A stretch of 64,000 nucleotides of DNA from an uncultured Prevotellaceae bacterium. GTDB taxonomy: Bacteria; Bacteroidota; Bacteroidia; Bacteroidales; Bacteroidaceae. Shown piece after piece: positions 1-7,715 of this stretch; within the stretch, counting starts at the first letter, position 1; every line of letters begins with the position of its first letter. The notes below the pieces were generated by a model that had not been told where the DNA came from, did not search any database, and saw only the letters and a program-made list of their open reading frames with translations. Position numbers and translations under genes: made by a program. The stretch is from assembly GCA_902778535.1 (NCBI GenBank), contig CACYYG010000001.1, positions 168,699 to 232,698 of the forward strand, written 5' to 3'.

Positions 1-1467
1 CTTGGCCAGCGACTTGACCACAAGACGGCCGTCCTTGGGCCATCCCATAGCGGTGACATAAAGGTATTTCTTGGTTTGGTTGAAGCGGATGTCGCGCCAG
101 TCCATGTTAGCAAACTTGCCGTCGTTGAAGCCCTGTGCGTTCAGCGGAATGTTCTCCTCAGCCACCGGTCCCTCGCCAAAGCGCACCCACGGCCGTGTGC
201 CGAAGATGCTCTCGCCGTTAACGCTCATCCAGGCCTCCAGGTCGTCCAGCACCTGGGCCTCCTTCTCGTCGTAGGTGCCGTCGGCACGCAGAGGTATGCT
301 GAGCAGCAGGTTGCCGTTCTTTGACACGATGTCTACCAGCTGTTTCACCACCTGCTCCGCACTCTTATATCCGTTGCGCTCATAGATGCTGGTGTTGTAG
401 TGCCAGCCGCCGATGCAGTTGCAGGTCTGCCACGTCTCGGGTATGATCTCATTGGGTGCGCCGCGCTCCACGTCCCAGGTGAGAGCCTTGCGCTGGTCGT
501 CGCTGAGAATCTTGCCAAAGACCACAGCGCGCGGATTCTTGTTGTAGAGATGCGTGGCGATGCGCAGGCCGCAGTCGCTCAGCGGATAGAAGGGCAGCAC
601 GGTAACGTCGAAGTAGATAAGGTCAGGCTGGTAGCGGTTGATGGCGTCGAGGGTGCGGTCGTAGAAATTGGTGACGAACTCCTGAGAAGGCGGACATGCG
701 CCGTGGCTCCAGTCCCACTGGCTGTGAATACGTCCGTTGTCCCACGAGCCCTGACTCATCGGGTGGTTCTGACGGTAGAGCATCTGCGGGTCATAGCCTT
801 CCCACCATTTGCCCTTGCCGTCCTCCTTGGTCAGGTTGCCGTCGTAGTAGACACCGGCCTTGTCGCCTTCGAGGTCGTAGCGCTGCGACGGCTCATACCA
901 CGTCCAGGCATGGTCGGCATGGAAGGAGATGCCCAGCGGCAGGCCTGCCTTCTTGGCTGCCGCTGCCCACTCGGCCAGTATGTCGCGCTTGGGGCCGATG
1001 TTCTTCGAGTTCCACGGCTGGTACTTCGAGTCCCAGAGGTCGTAGTTGTCGTGGTGGTTGCCCAAGACGAAGAAATACTGCGCACCGCAGCGTTTGTAGC
1101 GCTCGACCAATGCCTCGGGATTCCATTTCTCGGCCTTGAACAGCGGCAGCACGTCCTTGAATCCGAACTCCGAAGGATGTCCGTAGTGCTCACGGTGGAA
1201 TTTGCTCTCGCGCGTACCTTCCATATACAGCGAACGAGCCATCCAGTCGCCTGAGCCTTCCACGCACTGTGGTCCCCAGTGTGCCCAGATGCCGAACTTT
1301 GCATTGCGGAACCATTCGGGTGTCTGATGCGTCTCCAGCGACTGCCACGTGGGTTCAAACTGTCCTGTCTGCATCTGCTCATGCTCTTCACTGACAGGAA
1401 TACGGTAGGTCTGTGCCGTCATTGTGGTGGCCACGACACACAGGGTCAGGAGTAATGTCTTTCTCAT
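1..1467 (-). CDS. Alpha-L-fucosidase-like glycoside hydrolase (GH29), 3' end outside window
   Basis: Secreted glycosidase, probably removing terminal alpha-L-fucose from glycans in the periplasm or outside the cell. The frame is open from the ATG at 1467 to the window edge (489 codons), so the C-terminus is missing. It starts with a signal peptide (MRKTLLLTLCVVATTMTAQ). Residues about 50-70 contain WFRNAKFGIWAHWGP, the GH29 barrel opening, followed by a NHHDNYDLW segment like the family's KHHDGF region. An IYFD segment puts Asp near residue 287 where GH29 carries its nucleophile. The ATG lies 3 bases after the rmuC stop, so the two are probably co-transcribed, an odd pairing of glycan degradation and DNA maintenance. 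Family assignment is firm; the exact substrate is inferred. Confidence 0.85.
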   Translation of the reverse strand, partial: MRKTLLLTLCVVATTMTAQTYRIPVSEEHEQMQTGQFEPTWQSLETHQTPEWFRNAKFGIWAHWGPQCVEGSGDWMARSLYMEGTRESKFHREHYGHPSEFGFKDVLPLFKAEKWNPEALVERYKRCGAQYFFVLGNHHDNYDLWDSKYQPWNSKNIGPKRDILAEWAAAAKKAGLPLGISFHADHAWTWYEPSQRYDLEGDKAGVYYDGNLTKEDGKGKWWEGYDPQMLYRQNHPMSQGSWDNGRIHSQWDWSHGACPPSQEFVTNFYDRTLDAINRYQPDLIYFDVTVLPFYPLSDCGLRIATHLYNKNPRAVVFGKILSDDQRKALTWDVERGAPNEIIPETWQTCNCIGGWHYNTSIYERNGYKSAEQVVKQLVDIVSKNGNLLLSIPLRADGTYDEKEAQVLDDLEAWMSVNGESIFGTRPWVRFGEGPVAEENIPLNAQGFNDGKFANMDWRDIRFNQTKKYLYVTAMGWPKDGRLVVKSLAK

Positions 1468-1470
1468 ATT

Positions 1471-2850
1471 CTATGATTGTAATGTGGGGTCGGACTCTAT
1501 GAACATGCTGCTATCCATTTCCTCCAGCGACTTCTTTTTCTTGTTCTCGCGGGCTCCGGCTTTCAGCAGGCTTCTGGCCGCGGTAATGATGCTTGGGCCG
1601 CTGTCGGCGGTGGTGATCTTCAGCCTTGAAATCTTCTTCACGGTGTCGTTCATGCTCGACTCCACCTCCATGAAACGGAGGCCGAAGTCCTGCACACGCT
1701 CTATCACCATATTGGCGGCGTCCATCATGGCCTGCTGGTTTTTCAGCTGGCGCACCTGCGTCCACATCATCTCCAGTACGCGAAGATTCATGTACATGGT
1801 CTGCGGACCGAGTATCATCACGCCCTCGTCGTAGGCTTCGCGCCACAATGTGGCATCATTGAGCAGGGCGAGGTTCAGTGCACCCTCGATGGGCACGTAC
1901 ATGATGGCGAAGTTCAGGCGATTGTAGCCTTCGGGCAGAAACTTAGTGTACTCCTTTTTGGCCAGACGCCTCACCTGTGCCTTCACGCTTTCGATGTGTG
2001 ATTTCAGGAAAGCGCTCTTCTCGGGTGCATCGTCTGGTGTGTTCATATAGCGCTCATAAGCTGTCAGCGACATCTTCGAGTCGACTACTACGTGGCGGTT
2101 GTTGGGGAAATGCAGGATGAAGTCGGGTATCAGGCCCTTGCCGTCGTCGCCTTTCAGCGCTTTGCCGCCTTTGTCCTTCAGAGTTTCCTGTGTGTCAAAC
2201 TGCTCGCCCTCTTTCAGCTCCAGGTCTTCCAAGAGCTGTCTGAGCTTCAGCTCGCCGAAGTTTCCCTGCACCTTCACCTCGCCCGTCAGCGCACGCGTCA
2301 GTCGGTCGGCAGTCTCACCGATGGCCTGGCTCTTCTGCATGTTGATCTTGATGGTCTCGTCGAGTCGGGTCAGCGCCTCTGTCTGCTGTTCCTTCGTCTT
2401 GTCGAGGGCCTCCTGCATGTCCTTCAGGCTCTTCTGCAGCGGGTCGATAATCTTCGACACCTGCTCCATATTCTCTTCGCCCAGCTCCTCCTGCCGCTGC
2501 TTGAGCACTTTCTCGGAGGTGGTCTGCATCTGTTCGTGAATAAGATTGAGCTGGCTCTTCACCTGCTCCTCGTTCATCTGCTTCAGGGCAGCAATCTGTA
2601 CTTCGTGGGCCTCCTTGGTCTGGCTGAGCTGTTTCTCAAACGACGCCTTCAGGTTGGCTATCTGCTGTTCGAACAGCTCTTTCTGTCCTTGCAACTGCCG
2701 CTCGTATGACGATTTCTGGTCTTCCCTGAATGATGTCAGCTGTTTCTCGTAAGCCTCCGCATACTCTTTCCTCCTGCGACTACCCATGTGATAGCCCAGA
2801 AACGCCATCAGGATGATGGCAATGATTGCTATGACAAGAAATATTTCCAT
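1471..2850 (-). CDS. rmuC: DNA recombination protein RmuC homologue
   Basis: RmuC-family protein of 459 residues. RmuC limits recombination at inverted repeats in E. coli and resembles nuclease-fold proteins, but its mechanism is poorly known. Visible: one N-terminal membrane segment (residues 2-22, MEIFLVIAIIAIILMAFLG), a long Gln/Glu/Lys-rich coiled coil (about 25-165), then the conserved RmuC domain (about 185-420) with GNFGELKLRQLLEDLEL and IPDFILHFPNNRHVVVDSKM. Length and order are typical. It lies 64 bases downstream of thyA and directly upstream of the GH29 gene on the same strand, suggesting one transcript from the thyA promoter. Confidence 0.93.
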   Translation of the reverse strand: MEIFLVIAIIAIILMAFLGYHMGSRRRKEYAEAYEKQLTSFREDQKSSYERQLQGQKELFEQQIANLKASFEKQLSQTKEAHEVQIAALKQMNEEQVKSQLNLIHEQMQTTSEKVLKQRQEELGEENMEQVSKIIDPLQKSLKDMQEALDKTKEQQTEALTRLDETIKINMQKSQAIGETADRLTRALTGEVKVQGNFGELKLRQLLEDLELKEGEQFDTQETLKDKGGKALKGDDGKGLIPDFILHFPNNRHVVVDSKMSLTAYERYMNTPDDAPEKSAFLKSHIESVKAQVRRLAKKEYTKFLPEGYNRLNFAIMYVPIEGALNLALLNDATLWREAYDEGVMILGPQTMYMNLRVLEMMWTQVRQLKNQQAMMDAANMVIERVQDFGLRFMEVESSMNDTVKKISRLKITTADSGPSIITAARSLLKAGARENKKKKSLEEMDSSMFIESDPTLQS

Positions 2851-2914
2851 TTACGGTTTTTTGTCGGCCTGCATCGCTTGACGCGCAGCATCGCTTTGCA
2901 GGGAGCTGAATGTC

Positions 2915-3709
2915 CTACACGCTCACGTCGGCCTTGATATGCGGCCAGGGGTCGTAGCCCTCCAGCTGGAAGTCCTCATACTGGAACGCGAAGAGGTCTT
3001 TCACGTCGGGGTTGATCTTCATCACGGGCAACGGCCGCGGCTCGCGTGTCAGTTGCAGACGAGCCTGCTCCAGATGGTTCAGATAGAGATGCGTGTCGCC
3101 CGTGGTATGGACGAACTCGCCGGGCTGCAGGCCTGTCACCTGCGCCATCATCATGCAGAGCAGGGCGTAAGAGGCGATGTTAAACGGCACGCCGAGGAAT
3201 GTGTCGGCACTGCGCTGGTAGAGCTGCAAAGAAAGCTTTCCGTCGGCTACATAGAACTGGAAGATGGTGTGGCAGGGCGGCAGCGCCATCTTGTTCACCT
3301 CTGCCACGTTCCACGCCGACACCATCATGCGGCGCGAGTTAGGGTTGTTCTTAATCTGGTCGAGCACCATCTGAATCTGGTCGATGTGTCCGCCGTCGTA
3401 GTCGGGCCACGAGCGCCACTGGTGGCCGTAGACAGGCCCCAGCTCGCCGTTCTCGTCGGCCCATTCGTTCCAGATGCGCACGCCGTGCTCCTGCAGGTAT
3501 TTCACGTTGGTGTCGCCCTGCAGAAACCACAGCAGTTCATAGATAATCGACTTCAGGTGCAGTTTCTTCGTAGTGAGCAGCGGGAAGCCCTTGCTCAGGT
3601 CGTAGCGGCTCTGCGTGCCGAAAATGGAGAGCGTGCCCGTACCGGTGCGGTCGCCCTTCTGTGTCCCCTCGCGCAAAATGCGGTCGAGTATGTCTAAGTA
3701 TTGTCTCAT
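2915..3709 (-). CDS. thyA: Thymidylate synthase
   Basis: Converts dUMP to dTMP using methylenetetrahydrofolate, in the cytosol. At 264 residues it has the same length as E. coli ThyA. The catalytic cysteine is C146 in [12 protein letters not shown]. The arginine motif [11 protein letters not shown] (residues 21-31) and the dUMP-contacting stretch [18 protein letters not shown] are intact. The protein ends in the usual IKADVSV-type tail. A dihydrofolate reductase gene often follows thyA; here rmuC does. A -7 box lies about 60 bases upstream on the minus strand. Confidence 0.98.
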   Translation of the reverse strand: MRQYLDILDRILREGTQKGDRTGTGTLSIFGTQSRYDLSKGFPLLTTKKLHLKSIIYELLWFLQGDTNVKYLQEHGVRIWNEWADENGELGPVYGHQWRSWPDYDGGHIDQIQMVLDQIKNNPNSRRMMVSAWNVAEVNKMALPPCHTIFQFYVADGKLSLQLYQRSADTFLGVPFNIASYALLCMMMAQVTGLQPGEFVHTTGDTHLYLNHLEQARLQLTREPRPLPVMKINPDVKDLFAFQYEDFQLEGYDPWPHIKADVSV

Positions 3710-3771
3710 CTGTTCATGTTATTGCCTTGTGCAACTCCTCTTTTATATAATATTTGTACGCTTGCACGCTG

Positions 3772-3779
3772 CAAAGATA
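3772..3779 (-). promoter_or_regulatory. -7 box for thyA
   Basis: Reads TATCTTTG on the minus strand, matching the Bacteroidota -7 consensus TAnnTTTG, about 60 bases upstream of the thyA start. No clear TTTG -33 element at the expected distance. Confidence 0.55.
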
Positions 3780-3907
3780 ATCATTTTCTTCGAATCAGCA
3801 ATCATTTTCATTCTTTTTTGTACCCCTCTTGCAATTCTGCTTTCCTCGTTTTTGGTGTGAATGCGAAAACAAATTGTCTTTGCAACCTCATTGCAAAAGA
3901 ATTTACG

Positions 3908-3915
3908 TACCTTTG
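3908..3915 (+). promoter_or_regulatory. -7 box for the ZIP transporter gene
   Basis: TACCTTTG on the plus strand 22 bases before the ATG at 3938. The spacing leaves a very short leader. Confidence 0.6.
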
Positions 3916-3937
3916 CAGCCGTTAAAAGAAAAAAAAT

Positions 3938-4714
3938 ATGATGACACTCATCGTTGGACTGTTAATACCGCTGCTGGGCACGATGCTCGGTTCGGCCTTT
4001 GTATTCTTCATGAAGGACGAGATGTCTGTAAGGTTACAGAAGACTTTACTCGGCTTTGCATCAGGTGTGATGGTGGCTGCATCGGTATGGTCGCTGCTGA
4101 TTCCGTCGATGGAGATGGGAGCCCCCTCTTCATGGTCGGTAGTGCCTGCTGCCGTAGGTTTCCTGCTGGGTATGGGCTTCCTGCTGATGATTGACGAGCT
4201 GACGCCTCACCTGCATATCGGCACAGACAAGCCTGAAGGTCCTCGCTCACGTCTTTCACGGACGGCTATGCTTGCCCTGGCCGTCACCATCCACAACCTG
4301 CCTGAGGGAATGGCAGTGGGCGTGGTCTTTGCCGGAGCCGAGAGCGGCATCTCAAACATCTCGTTGGCTGGTGCCATCGCGGTCGCCCTCGGCATAGCCA
4401 TTCAGAACGTGCCAGAGGGTGCCATCATCTCAATGCCGATGCGGGCAGCGGGTAACTCCAAGTGGAAGTCGTTCATCATAGGCTCTTTGAGCGGTGCCGT
4501 TGAGCCAGTGGGAGCCATCGCCGTATTGCTGCTGGCCTCGCTACTGATGCCTGTCCTGCCCTATATGCTGGCTTTTGCCGCAGGAGCAATGTTCTACGTC
4601 GTCATCGAGGAGCTCATACCCGAAGCCTCCAGTGGCCAGCACAGCAACCTCAGCACCATCGGCTTCGCCATAGGTTTTGTCCTGATGATGGTGCTCGACG
4701 TGGTGATGGGATAG
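3938..4714 (+). CDS. ZIP family divalent metal transporter
   Basis: Inner-membrane importer of divalent metal (zinc, possibly iron or manganese), 258 residues with about eight hydrophobic segments. The two metal-site motifs are clear: HNLPEG at residues 119-124 and QNVPEG at 156-161, and a third conserved segment, EELIPEA, lies near the C-terminus. A short His-containing loop (PHLHIGTD, 90-97) fits the variable cytosolic loop. The organisation matches bacterial ZupT/GufA-like members. It has its own promoter; the downstream iron-associated operon is separated by 386 bases. Substrate cannot be told from sequence. Confidence 0.92.
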   Translation: MMTLIVGLLIPLLGTMLGSAFVFFMKDEMSVRLQKTLLGFASGVMVAASVWSLLIPSMEMGAPSSWSVVPAAVGFLLGMGFLLMIDELTPHLHIGTDKPEGPRSRLSRTAMLALAVTIHNLPEGMAVGVVFAGAESGISNISLAGAIAVALGIAIQNVPEGAIISMPMRAAGNSKWKSFIIGSLSGAVEPVGAIAVLLLASLLMPVLPYMLAFAAGAMFYVVIEELIPEASSGQHSNLSTIGFAIGFVLMMVLDVVMG

Positions 4715-4729
4715 AAGCTTTTCTTAAAA

Positions 4730-4803
4730 CAATGTCATTGTTTTAACAATCAATGGCAGTGTTTTATCAGACAATGACAGTGTTTTATCAGACAATGACG
4801 TGG
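4730..4803. repeat. Palindrome array, family R1 copy a, 21-base period
   Basis: Four units start at 4730, 4751, 4772 and 4793, exactly 21 bases apart: CAATGTCATTG, CAATGGCAGTG, CAATGACAGTG and CAATGACGTGG, separated by A/T-rich spacers such as TTTTATCAGA. The first unit with its flanks (4727-4743) is a perfect palindrome and could serve as the ZIP gene terminator. The same family with the same period occurs at 63669-63742. Confidence 0.85.
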
Positions 4804-4904
4804 TTTTAACTTTTCTCTCGATCCCCCTAACATTATCATTCATGCTGGCACATAATAGGCACATACATTATATATATACACGCGCGTAATCCTGTGGAAC
4901 CTTT

Positions 4905-4974
4905 TACCTAATTGTGATGACCATGTGCAAAGGCTGTCATTATTTCCGCCTTGTCACATAGTCACAATTAGGTA
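4905..4974. repeat. Long inverted repeat upstream of the porin operon
   Basis: Perfect 13-base arms TACCTAATTGTGA (4905-4917) and its complement (4962-4974). Inside, ATGTG and CACAT segments pair again, so the whole 70 bases could form a long hairpin or cruciform. It lies 85 bases upstream of the -7 box at 5059. Confidence 0.75.
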
Positions 4975-5058
4975 TTTTCAGCATCATCCTTCTCGTTCAA
5001 AGGGCGTCTTCACGCGGTTTCCCTATTTTTAGGTATTGCCCAAACACTTGGACGGCCG

Positions 5059-5066
5059 TACCTTTG
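5059..5066 (+). promoter_or_regulatory. -7 box of the porin-imelysin-cytochrome operon
   Basis: TACCTTTG, 34 bases upstream of the chosen porin start at 5101. No good TTTG -33 element at 19-20 bases. Confidence 0.6.
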
Positions 5067-5100
5067 CACCCGATTTTTGAAATACAATCGTAAAAAGGGA

Positions 5101-6477
5101 ATGAAAACTGCAATACTTACAGCCGTTCTTGTCCTCATGATCTGTTCTGCAAAAGCCCAGTCGGACATAGACGGCGTGACCGGTGCCACACGACAATCAC
5201 CGAACGCAGAGAAGCAGAATGTCATTCAGTCGCGCCTGCACATCGGAGGCTATGGCGAGGCCGTGATGACCCGCAATTTCTACAGCCAGAGTTTCAACCG
5301 ATACAAGAAGCCGGAAAACTATGCCGACGACAAGAGCCACGGACGCTTCGACCTGCCCCACGTGTGCCTGAACATCGGCTATGACTTCGGCAAAGGCTGG
5401 ACGATGGGCACAGAGATAGAGTTTGAGCACGGAGGCAACGGTACTGCAGTGGAGATTGAAGCCGAGGAGGCCGGCGAATACGAAGCCGAAGTTGAGAAAG
5501 GCGGCGAGGTGAACATCGAGCAATTCTGGATTAACAAGGCTTTCGCCGACGGAAAGTTCAACATCAAGGCCGGTGAGATTATTGTGCCCATAGGCTACTC
5601 GAACGCCTACCACGAGCCCAACCAGTTTTTCACTGTTTACAGGCCTGAAGGCGAGGCTGCCATCATGCCCAACACCTGGCATCAGACAGGCCTCTCACTC
5701 TGGGGACGACTGAAAGACTGGCGCTATGAGGCACAGCTGTTGTCAGGACTGAACTCTGAGAGTTTCACGGCCGAGAACTTCGTTCATTACGGTGCCACCA
5801 GCCCCTACGAATTCAAGGTTGCCAACAACTATGCGGGAGCAGTACGCATAGACAACTATTCTTTCAAAGCGCTGCGCATCGGGCTGAGTGCTTATTACGG
5901 CCACACCTTCCGCAACACCCTGCGCACGCCGGGCAGTAAATATAAAGATGTAGCAGGCGCATTGGGCATTGTGGCACTCGACTTCTCGCTGAACCGCTGG
6001 AACTGGATAGTGCGAGGCAGCATCGACTATGCACACTTCGGTGATGCTGACGAGATTTCTTCCTACAACCAGGCCAACTGGACACACCACAAATATCAGG
6101 ACGGCAACCCGCACCACTACACCAACATCGGCAGCAATGCTGTTGCGTATGCCATAGAGGCTGGCTACAATGTCTTTTCACAAGTTCCTAAGATGAAGGA
6201 CGAGAAACTGTTCGTTTTCGGACGCTTTGAGCACTACAACACGATGGCTTCAGGCACCTACGCTTCGATGTATAAATACACCAAGAAATACCGTTACGTC
6301 TTTGGAGTGAACTATTCTCCTGTGAAGCAAATCACCATCAAAGGCGAATACTCATACCGCTTCTTTGAGAAGCCGAACAATAATGGTCTGGCGTCTGACA
6401 GCCCGCTATATAAGCAGCCCTATAATAATGAGCCAGCCGTGAGCGTGGGAATTACTTACACAGGTTGGTTTTTGTAA
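5101..6477 (+). CDS. Outer-membrane beta-barrel porin-like protein
   Basis: Predicted outer-membrane protein of 458 residues. The ATG at 5101 is preferred over an in-frame ATG at 5077 because it begins a clean signal peptide (MKTAILTAVLVLMICSAKAQ). The rest alternates aromatic and polar residues as in beta strands, with openings like HIGGYGEAVMTRNFYS and a final strand ending in TYTGWFL, a typical barrel end. The architecture resembles phosphate-selective-porin-like proteins of Bacteroidota. A Glu-rich loop (EIEAEEAGEYEAEVEKGGE, about residues 118-137) is compatible with cation binding but proves nothing. First gene of a four-gene plus-strand operon with imelysin, di-haem protein and ResB-CcsA, so a part in periplasmic iron or haem handling is inferred. 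Confidence 0.8.
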   Translation: MKTAILTAVLVLMICSAKAQSDIDGVTGATRQSPNAEKQNVIQSRLHIGGYGEAVMTRNFYSQSFNRYKKPENYADDKSHGRFDLPHVCLNIGYDFGKGWTMGTEIEFEHGGNGTAVEIEAEEAGEYEAEVEKGGEVNIEQFWINKAFADGKFNIKAGEIIVPIGYSNAYHEPNQFFTVYRPEGEAAIMPNTWHQTGLSLWGRLKDWRYEAQLLSGLNSESFTAENFVHYGATSPYEFKVANNYAGAVRIDNYSFKALRIGLSAYYGHTFRNTLRTPGSKYKDVAGALGIVALDFSLNRWNWIVRGSIDYAHFGDADEISSYNQANWTHHKYQDGNPHHYTNIGSNAVAYAIEAGYNVFSQVPKMKDEKLFVFGRFEHYNTMASGTYASMYKYTKKYRYVFGVNYSPVKQITIKGEYSYRFFEKPNNNGLASDSPLYKQPYNNEPAVSVGITYTGWFL

Positions 6478-6512
6478 AGGAAAACAACAGAATCATCAAA
6501 TAACAGGTAAAA

Positions 6513-7709
6513 ATGAAAATGAAAAATCTTTTAAAAATGGCAGTCCTTACTGCCGTACTTTCTGCAGGCTTCGCTTCATGTTCAAGCGATGACGATGCCG
6601 ACAACAGTGTAGTAACGGGTTCACAGGCAGCCCTTGACCAGGCATGTGCCGACTGGAAGGTGGCACGGGCCAACTGGGAGAATACCGAGGCATTCCTCTT
6701 CGGTGCTGCCGATGTCTATTCCATTGACCCACACACCGACACATGGCCTGTAGCCGCCAACGACCTCGCCGACGTGCTGCGCGATGCCCAGGCCATGTCG
6801 AACCTCAACAACTTTATCAAGACCGCCAACTCAGGCATCTTGGGCTATCACGGCTTGGAGTATGTGCTCTTCCGTCAAGGTCAGCCCCGTAAGATTGACC
6901 AGATTACCAACCTGGAGTACGAATATATCTGTGCTGTGGCCAAAGACCTCTATCAGGCAACTGCCACGCTGGAGGCTGCCTGGGATTCGAAGGAGAGCAA
7001 CGCCGAGCGCCTGCAGATTGCCAAGGAATATGTAGCCACTCACCTGGCTATTGACGACGATGGCAATCAGGAGGGAGCGCTAGGTTCATTCCAGAACTTT
7101 GGCAAGGCCTTCAAGAACCCCGGCACCGGCGACTGGGCAACGGCATTAGAGGCAACGCTCGAAATCATCTCCGGTTGTCAGGACATCATCGGCGAGGTGG
7201 GCGACTCAAAGATCGGACTGCCCTACACTGGTGAGGATGCCACTTATATTGAGTCACCTTACGCCTACAACTCCATTACCGACTTCTACGACAACATTCT
7301 GTCATGCAAGAATGCCCTCTACGGTCAGATGAATGCCACAGCACCCGTCGAGAACTCGCTCATCTACTTCTGCAAGAATGCTGGTAATGCCACACTCGCA
7401 TCGCAGGCCGGTATCGTAGTGACAAAGCTTGACAATGCACTGGCTAAGATCAAGGCCATGAAAGCACCGTTTGCCCTCTACTACAGCGATGCCTCGTGCA
7501 AGGCTGTCATCGACGCCCTCGGTGAGCTGGACGATGCCCTCGGGGCCATGTCGGAGACACTGGGCAGCTATGCCGGCAATGCCACTGTCGAGGCGCAATG
7601 CAAGGTCATCAACGAGAACTATGTAGACAACGTCGTATTGGCCACTTATCGCACATTGGCCGACAACGCGCAGAAGCTATACAAGAGTATTGTGAATATC
7701 AAAAAGTAA
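6513..7709 (+). CDS. Imelysin family lipoprotein
   Basis: Periplasmic or surface lipoprotein of 398 residues in the imelysin (IrpA / EfeO M75-like) family, linked to iron uptake in other bacteria. Signal peptide with lipobox ending at Cys23 (GFASC), followed by an Asp-rich linker. The signature GxHxxE is present as GYHGLE (residues 111-116). The helical body and the second half (about 250-398) fit the two-bundle imelysin fold. An alternative start two codons later (6519) is equally possible. It sits 35 bases after the porin gene and 6 bases before the di-haem gene. The often-named peptidase activity is doubtful for this family. Confidence 0.93.
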   Translation: MKMKNLLKMAVLTAVLSAGFASCSSDDDADNSVVTGSQAALDQACADWKVARANWENTEAFLFGAADVYSIDPHTDTWPVAANDLADVLRDAQAMSNLNNFIKTANSGILGYHGLEYVLFRQGQPRKIDQITNLEYEYICAVAKDLYQATATLEAAWDSKESNAERLQIAKEYVATHLAIDDDGNQEGALGSFQNFGKAFKNPGTGDWATALEATLEIISGCQDIIGEVGDSKIGLPYTGEDATYIESPYAYNSITDFYDNILSCKNALYGQMNATAPVENSLIYFCKNAGNATLASQAGIVVTKLDNALAKIKAMKAPFALYYSDASCKAVIDALGELDDALGAMSETLGSYAGNATVEAQCKVINENYVDNVVLATYRTLADNAQKLYKSIVNIKK

Positions 7710-7715
7710 CGTACT

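Larger units (their letters stand above)
4715..5100. other. Intergenic stretch between the ZIP gene and the porin operon
   Basis: No gene seen. Holds a four-unit palindrome array (4730-4803), an A/T-rich stretch with TATATATA (about 4870-4880), a long inverted repeat (4905-4974) and the promoter of the downstream operon. Confidence 0.8.

Noticed and set aside
400-1254. Plus-strand open frame of 284 codons at the left edge
   Set aside because: Opposite the GH29 gene, whose motifs and signal peptide are clear on the minus strand.
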